The translations under genes were made by a program, and so were the position numbers. From Erysipelotrichaceae bacterium (lineage in GTDB: Bacteria; Bacillota_I; Bacilli_A; Erysipelotrichales; Erysipelotrichaceae), in NCBI GenBank assembly GCA_013334325.1, contig JAAXXT010000012.1, positions 1 through 57,644 on the forward strand: a stretch of 57,644 bases of DNA. Reading direction: 5' to 3'. The notes below the pieces were generated by a model. It did not search any database and was not told the origin of the DNA. It worked only from the letters and a program-made list of their open reading frames with translations. This document shows, one piece after another, positions 54,248 to 57,644 of this stretch (position 1 is the stretch's first letter; every line of letters starts with the position of its first letter).

Positions 54248-55466
54248 AGTTGTATTTGGCTGTTTTACCTTTTAAATTGGTACTATACACTAAGGTATAA
54301 GGCGCATCTGTAGGATTGCTTGATCCACTTGCTGTTCCAGTAAGGAAATCAACTGAGGCATATCCTGCAGGTGCTTTTTGATAATCGAAGATCCATATCG
54401 CATAAAGCGTTTGATCAGGATGATCAAGATTATATTGATTTAGATAAGCATAAGCTTCTTCAAAGGGAAGGATAAATAAGGTCTTAGACAATGCTTCTGC
54501 GATCGTCGCACTTTCTGTGGTAAAGATCGTTACGGAATGAATACCATTATCGACAGGATAGAAGGTCTTAGGATCGATGATGTGATGATAATACTTTCCA
54601 TCTGAGCCTTGATAATAATTCTGATCATCTCCTGAACTTGATAGGGAAAATGAATTCGCAAGATAAACATAATCAAGTTCGATGTAAGGATTGCCTCGGA
54701 TAGGAGCTCTAATACCTACGTTCCAATTCAGTTTATTAGGCTTGGATCCAATCATAACAGAGCTGCTTCCACCAAATGATAGAAGCCCGCTTACTAGACC
54801 AGCTTCTTTTAATTTAGCCGCAACCAAATCAGTCGCATAGCCTTTGGCGATTCCTCCTAAATCCAATGAAGCTTGAACATTGGTGATATAGACAGTATTG
54901 GCCGTATCATCGATCTGAACGAAGTCCCAACCAATATATTGAGAGGCAGCTTGTAGTTCGATTAGATTAGGGATTGGGGCTAGATCTCCGCCTTCATTAA
55001 GACTTTGACCTTCTTCTCTATAATTGTGCCAGATCTTTAAGACAGCGCCTAAAGAAGCATCAAAGGTCCCTAAAGATTTTGTTTGCCATTCTTTAGAAAT
55101 CAACAATAAGTCGATCAAACTTTGATCGACAACGACAGGTGCAACACCTGCATTATCATTGATGGTCTTAAGGTTATTGACACCTTCGACATCATTGTAT
55201 TTATCGAAAATATGATTTAATCTTAAGTATTCAGATCTAACGAGATCGACATAGCCATCAAAGCTGCTTTTTTTCTTCACATAACCAGTGAAACTGACTG
55301 AGATCTCACTGCCATTCATACTGGCACCGATCTCTGTCAATACAACCACGCACTTATAGTAAGATGTTCCATCAACTGAAGCACAACTGTATTTGGAAGT
55401 GTCACTAGGTGTACACCCGCTTAAGGTCAGGATCATCACAATAAATAAGACATAAAGTTTGTTCAT
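54246..55466 (-). CDS. apbE: FAD:protein FMN transferase ApbE
   Basis: A 406-residue lipoprotein (lipobox TLSGC) of the ApbE family, which attaches FMN covalently through phosphoester bonds to threonines in RnfD/RnfG and NqrB/C. Family segments: TFDASLGAVLKIW, DLGGIAKGYATD, GLLSFGGSSSV, and YYHHIIDPKTFYPVDNGIHSVTIF. About 60 residues longer than typical because of a C-terminal extension (ending NLKGKTAKYN). Divergent from the rnf operon, so it probably flavinylates those subunits. Confidence 0.92.
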   Translation of the reverse strand: MNKLYVLFIVMILTLSGCTPSDTSKYSCASVDGTSYYKCVVVLTEIGASMNGSEISVSFTGYVKKKSSFDGYVDLVRSEYLRLNHIFDKYNDVEGVNNLKTINDNAGVAPVVVDQSLIDLLLISKEWQTKSLGTFDASLGAVLKIWHNYREEGQSLNEGGDLAPIPNLIELQAASQYIGWDFVQIDDTANTVYITNVQASLDLGGIAKGYATDLVAAKLKEAGLVSGLLSFGGSSSVMIGSKPNKLNWNVGIRAPIRGNPYIELDYVYLANSFSLSSSGDDQNYYQGSDGKYYHHIIDPKTFYPVDNGIHSVTIFTTESATIAEALSKTLFILPFEEAYAYLNQYNLDHPDQTLYAIWIFDYQKAPAGYASVDFLTGTASGSSNPTDAPYTLVYSTNLKGKTAKYN

Positions 55467-55549
55467 AAAAAATCTCCTCGGGAGTATTTTACCACAAGTG
55501 AAGGACTCCTGTTTTTTTACTAATCACAACTTATCACTTGTACAAATTA

Positions 55550-55558
55550 TGTTATAAT
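55550..55558 (+). promoter_or_regulatory. Extended -10 of the rnf operon
   Basis: TGT then TATAAT (55553-55558); start near 55565. The 47-nt leader holds the hairpin GAAAAGT-GAA-ACTTTTC (55573-55589) ahead of an AAGGAAAGG ribosome binding site. Confidence 0.55.
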
Positions 55559-55611
55559 AAACAAGGTAATTTGAAAAGTGAAACTTTTCGTATGAAAGGA
55601 AAGGTGAGTTT

Positions 55612-56904
55612 ATGCCACTATGGGTAGGACCAATGAATACACATCTCAATGGTCACAAAGAATTGACAGCACAAAATGAAATTGTTACCGTCAAACCTAA
55701 AGGCGATGTATATATTCCATTATCCAATGGAAACAACGCTGCTGTGGAAGTTTTAGTTAAAGAAGGGGACAAAGTTAAGGTTGGGTCATTATTGGCCAAA
55801 CGTAGTGTTCCATTTATTGTTCCGCTTTATTCTTCAGTTTCTGGGACTGTTGGTCCAGTCAAATCGATGATGCATGCTGTGTTGAAACCTTGCGATCATT
55901 TGGTCATCCACGATGATGGTAAATATGAAAAGATCCAAGCTTTCAAACCTTTGGATTTTGAAAAAGCAAGCCGAGAAGAATTGGTTGATTTTATTATGAA
56001 CTCTGGTTTACAAGGCTGTGGTGGTGCTGGTTTCCCAACCTATATGAAGTATAAGAATCCAGTTGGAATCAATACCTTGATCATCAATGCGGTCGAATGT
56101 GAACCTTATATAACTGCAGATTATCGTACGATGAAAGAATTCATCGAAGATCTAGTGTATGGGACGAAAGCTCTATTAAAAGCCTCTACCGCTAAAGAAG
56201 CCATCATCGCCATTAAGAAAAATAAAGTTGAAGTCTGTCATAAGATCCAAGCTTTATTGGCGACTGAACCTAACATTAGATTATTCATGGTTCCTGATCT
56301 TTATCCTATGGGATGGGAAAGAACTTTAGTTCATAAATATACCAATAAACGTTATGATAAATTACCTTCTGAGATCGGTGTTATCGTCAACAATGCGACA
56401 ACAGCGGTTACCTTAGCCCAATCCTTGAAATTAGGTAAAGCTACGGATGAGAAGATCGTAACCTTCTCAGGCGATGGATTAAAACATCCTGTCAACGTAA
56501 GAGTTCCTTATGGGACAACAATCAAGGATGTCGTCGAAGCTATTGGTGGTTATTCCTCAGAAGATGTCTTATTGATCGCAGGCGGACCTATGATGGGTAA
56601 GACCATCACTACGGATCAATTCGTCGTGACTCAATACGCCAACGCCATCACCATCTTAAAAACCAAACCTGAAGAAGCTTTGGCTTGTATGAGATGTGGT
56701 CGTTGTAATGATACATGTCCTGCTGGATTATTGCCTGTACGTATCAACAATGCGGAAGCTGCAAAAGACCTCGATCTTATCGCTAAACTAAGCGCTGATC
56801 AATGTATCGAATGTGGCCTATGTTCTTATATCTGTCCTTCAAGAATTGACGTTACTGAAGGGGTCAGACGTGCTAAACGTGCCCTTCAATTGAGAAAGAA
56901 ATAG
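55612..56904 (+). CDS. rnfC: Rnf complex subunit RnfC
   Basis: A 430-residue peripheral subunit of the Rnf ferredoxin:NAD oxidoreductase, which couples electron transfer to ion pumping. N-terminal barrel-sandwich domain, then the nucleotide-binding GGAGFPTYMKYKNP and NAVECEPYI, an SLBB-like domain, and two 4Fe-4S motifs CMRCGRCNDTCPAG (from C359) and CIECGLCSYICPSRI (from C398). First gene of the operon; AAGGAAAGG precedes the start. Confidence 0.95.
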   Translation: MPLWVGPMNTHLNGHKELTAQNEIVTVKPKGDVYIPLSNGNNAAVEVLVKEGDKVKVGSLLAKRSVPFIVPLYSSVSGTVGPVKSMMHAVLKPCDHLVIHDDGKYEKIQAFKPLDFEKASREELVDFIMNSGLQGCGGAGFPTYMKYKNPVGINTLIINAVECEPYITADYRTMKEFIEDLVYGTKALLKASTAKEAIIAIKKNKVEVCHKIQALLATEPNIRLFMVPDLYPMGWERTLVHKYTNKRYDKLPSEIGVIVNNATTAVTLAQSLKLGKATDEKIVTFSGDGLKHPVNVRVPYGTTIKDVVEAIGGYSSEDVLLIAGGPMMGKTITTDQFVVTQYANAITILKTKPEEALACMRCGRCNDTCPAGLLPVRINNAEAAKDLDLIAKLSADQCIECGLCSYICPSRIDVTEGVRRAKRALQLRKK

Positions 56905-56916
56905 GAGGAACTCAAC

Positions 56917-57644
56917 ATGAAATTTACATTTAGACCTTCTCCTAATTATCGTCAGCCATTATCGACTCAACGCATTATGACTGAGTTGACGATCTGTATC
57001 GCTTTGGTTTTAGGTTATAACGTAGGATATTACTTCTTAGTTCATGGGGCTGAATATGGTTGGCACGCTTTAGCGATGATCGCCACCTCCTTAGGAACCG
57101 CCGTTGCGGTTGAATCCTTATGGGCCTTCTTCTACGCTAAGAAAAATGTCTTTAAATACTTGTCTACTTCTTTTCCATGGGTTACCGCACTTTTGTTTGT
57201 AGGTATGATGGGTGTCAATAAACCACTGTATGTCATCTTCGTTGGATCATTAGTGGCTACCTTAGTTGGTAAATTGGTCTTTGGTGGATTTGGACAAAAC
57301 GTATTCAATCCTGCTGGGGTTGGACGTGCATTCACCGTATTGGCTTTTGGTGGATTCATTGCCTCTCAAATGCCAGATATCGTTTCAGGATCTACCCCAA
57401 ACAATGTCATGGAATCTTTAGGCTGGGTCATTACGAAACCTGAAGCTGTCAGTGCTTACTTAGGTCAATTCAATGGTGTATGGGGCTTGTTTACAGGCCA
57501 ATACGTTGGTGCCTTAGGTGAAACAAATACCTTATTGATCATGGCAGTAGGGATCTACTTATCTTTCCGTAAGATCATTGATTGGAGAGTTCCAGTCGTA
57601 TTTATTGGTTCATTGTTTGCTTTTGCGACCATTATTATGTTTGC
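56917..57644 (+). CDS. rnfD: Rnf complex subunit RnfD, N-terminal part
   Basis: Frame open to the right edge, 242 codons visible; AGGAGG precedes the start. A membrane protein of the NqrB/RnfD family: SPNYRQPLSTQRIM near the N-terminus, several membrane helices, and FNPAGVGRAF. The segment DIVSGST (residues 154-160) matches the ApbE flavinylation consensus Dxx(S/T)G(A)T, with serine in place of alanine; T160 would carry FMN. The rest of the rnf genes should follow. Confidence 0.92.
   Translation, partial: MKFTFRPSPNYRQPLSTQRIMTELTICIALVLGYNVGYYFLVHGAEYGWHALAMIATSLGTAVAVESLWAFFYAKKNVFKYLSTSFPWVTALLFVGMMGVNKPLYVIFVGSLVATLVGKLVFGGFGQNVFNPAGVGRAFTVLAFGGFIASQMPDIVSGSTPNNVMESLGWVITKPEAVSAYLGQFNGVWGLFTGQYVGALGETNTLLIMAVGIYLSFRKIIDWRVPVVFIGSLFAFATIIMF

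Overview
The window is a gene-dense, low-GC Bacillota chromosome segment. It uses the standard code: every tryptophan codon I checked is TGG, and TGA ends hrcA, sufD and rlmN. Gene content and order point to a deep Bacilli lineage near Erysipelotrichia or the walled and Izemoplasma-like relatives of the Mollicutes. That placement is inferred from a B. subtilis-like order (priA-rsmB-rlmN-prpC-prkC-rsgA-rpe-thiN-rpmB; def with RNase J; rsmD-coaD; hrcA-grpE-dnaK-dnaJ) combined with SUF, an Rnf complex and a type III glutamine synthetase. A SEDS protein and a PASTA kinase argue for a peptidoglycan wall. No IS, prophage, CRISPR, tRNA or rRNA was found.

Layout: 1-691 is the start of a PrsA/PpiC-like foldase (minus strand, cut by the edge). 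842-6043 is sufCDSUB plus 5-formyl-THF cyclo-ligase. 6044-6477 is the only gene-free stretch over 300 bases and holds two tandem, diverged copies of a candidate small RNA. 6478-10620 has a NUDIX hydrolase, a radical SAM protein and a T-box-controlled leuS. 10675-15080 holds a small membrane protein, a degenerate metallophosphoesterase, a LiaF-like protein, RNase J and peptide deformylase. 15220-17427 is ftsW-rsmD-coaD. 17466-24701 is the heat-shock block hrcA-grpE-dnaK-dnaJ behind two CIRCE operators, followed by clpB. 24780-29980 holds a flippase-like membrane protein, a YgjP-like metalloprotease, rqcH, gmk and two YcxB-like paralogues. 30057-39208 is the priA-to-rpmB housekeeping cluster. 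39341-43425 has ftsA-ftsZ, an unknown gene and a four-gene DUF2089/SHOCT operon. 43476-48807 has a GNAT, nadE, glnN and a rubredoxin-like protein. 48924-51312 has Nfu, DUF212, an S1 protein and pgi. 51338-54229 is a two-component system with two exported proteins. 54246 to the end is ApbE and the start of an Rnf operon.

The genes describe a fermentative, probably anaerobic cell with SUF Fe-S assembly, Rnf ion-translocating electron transport matured by ApbE, and FtsZ division linked to a Ser/Thr kinase-phosphatase pair.

The most noteworthy non-coding signals are as follows. Two tandem three-hairpin sRNA candidates carry C-rich loops, and one copy has a 10-nt match to the 16S anti-Shine-Dalgarno tail. 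A 15-bp box lies exactly 54 bp upstream of the first hairpin of each copy. Many genes appear leaderless, with an extended -10 only 6-7 nt before the ATG and no Shine-Dalgarno. Mirror-image divergent promoters lie inside a perfect 14-bp inverted repeat. A tripartite operator covers the -35 of the DUF2089 operon.
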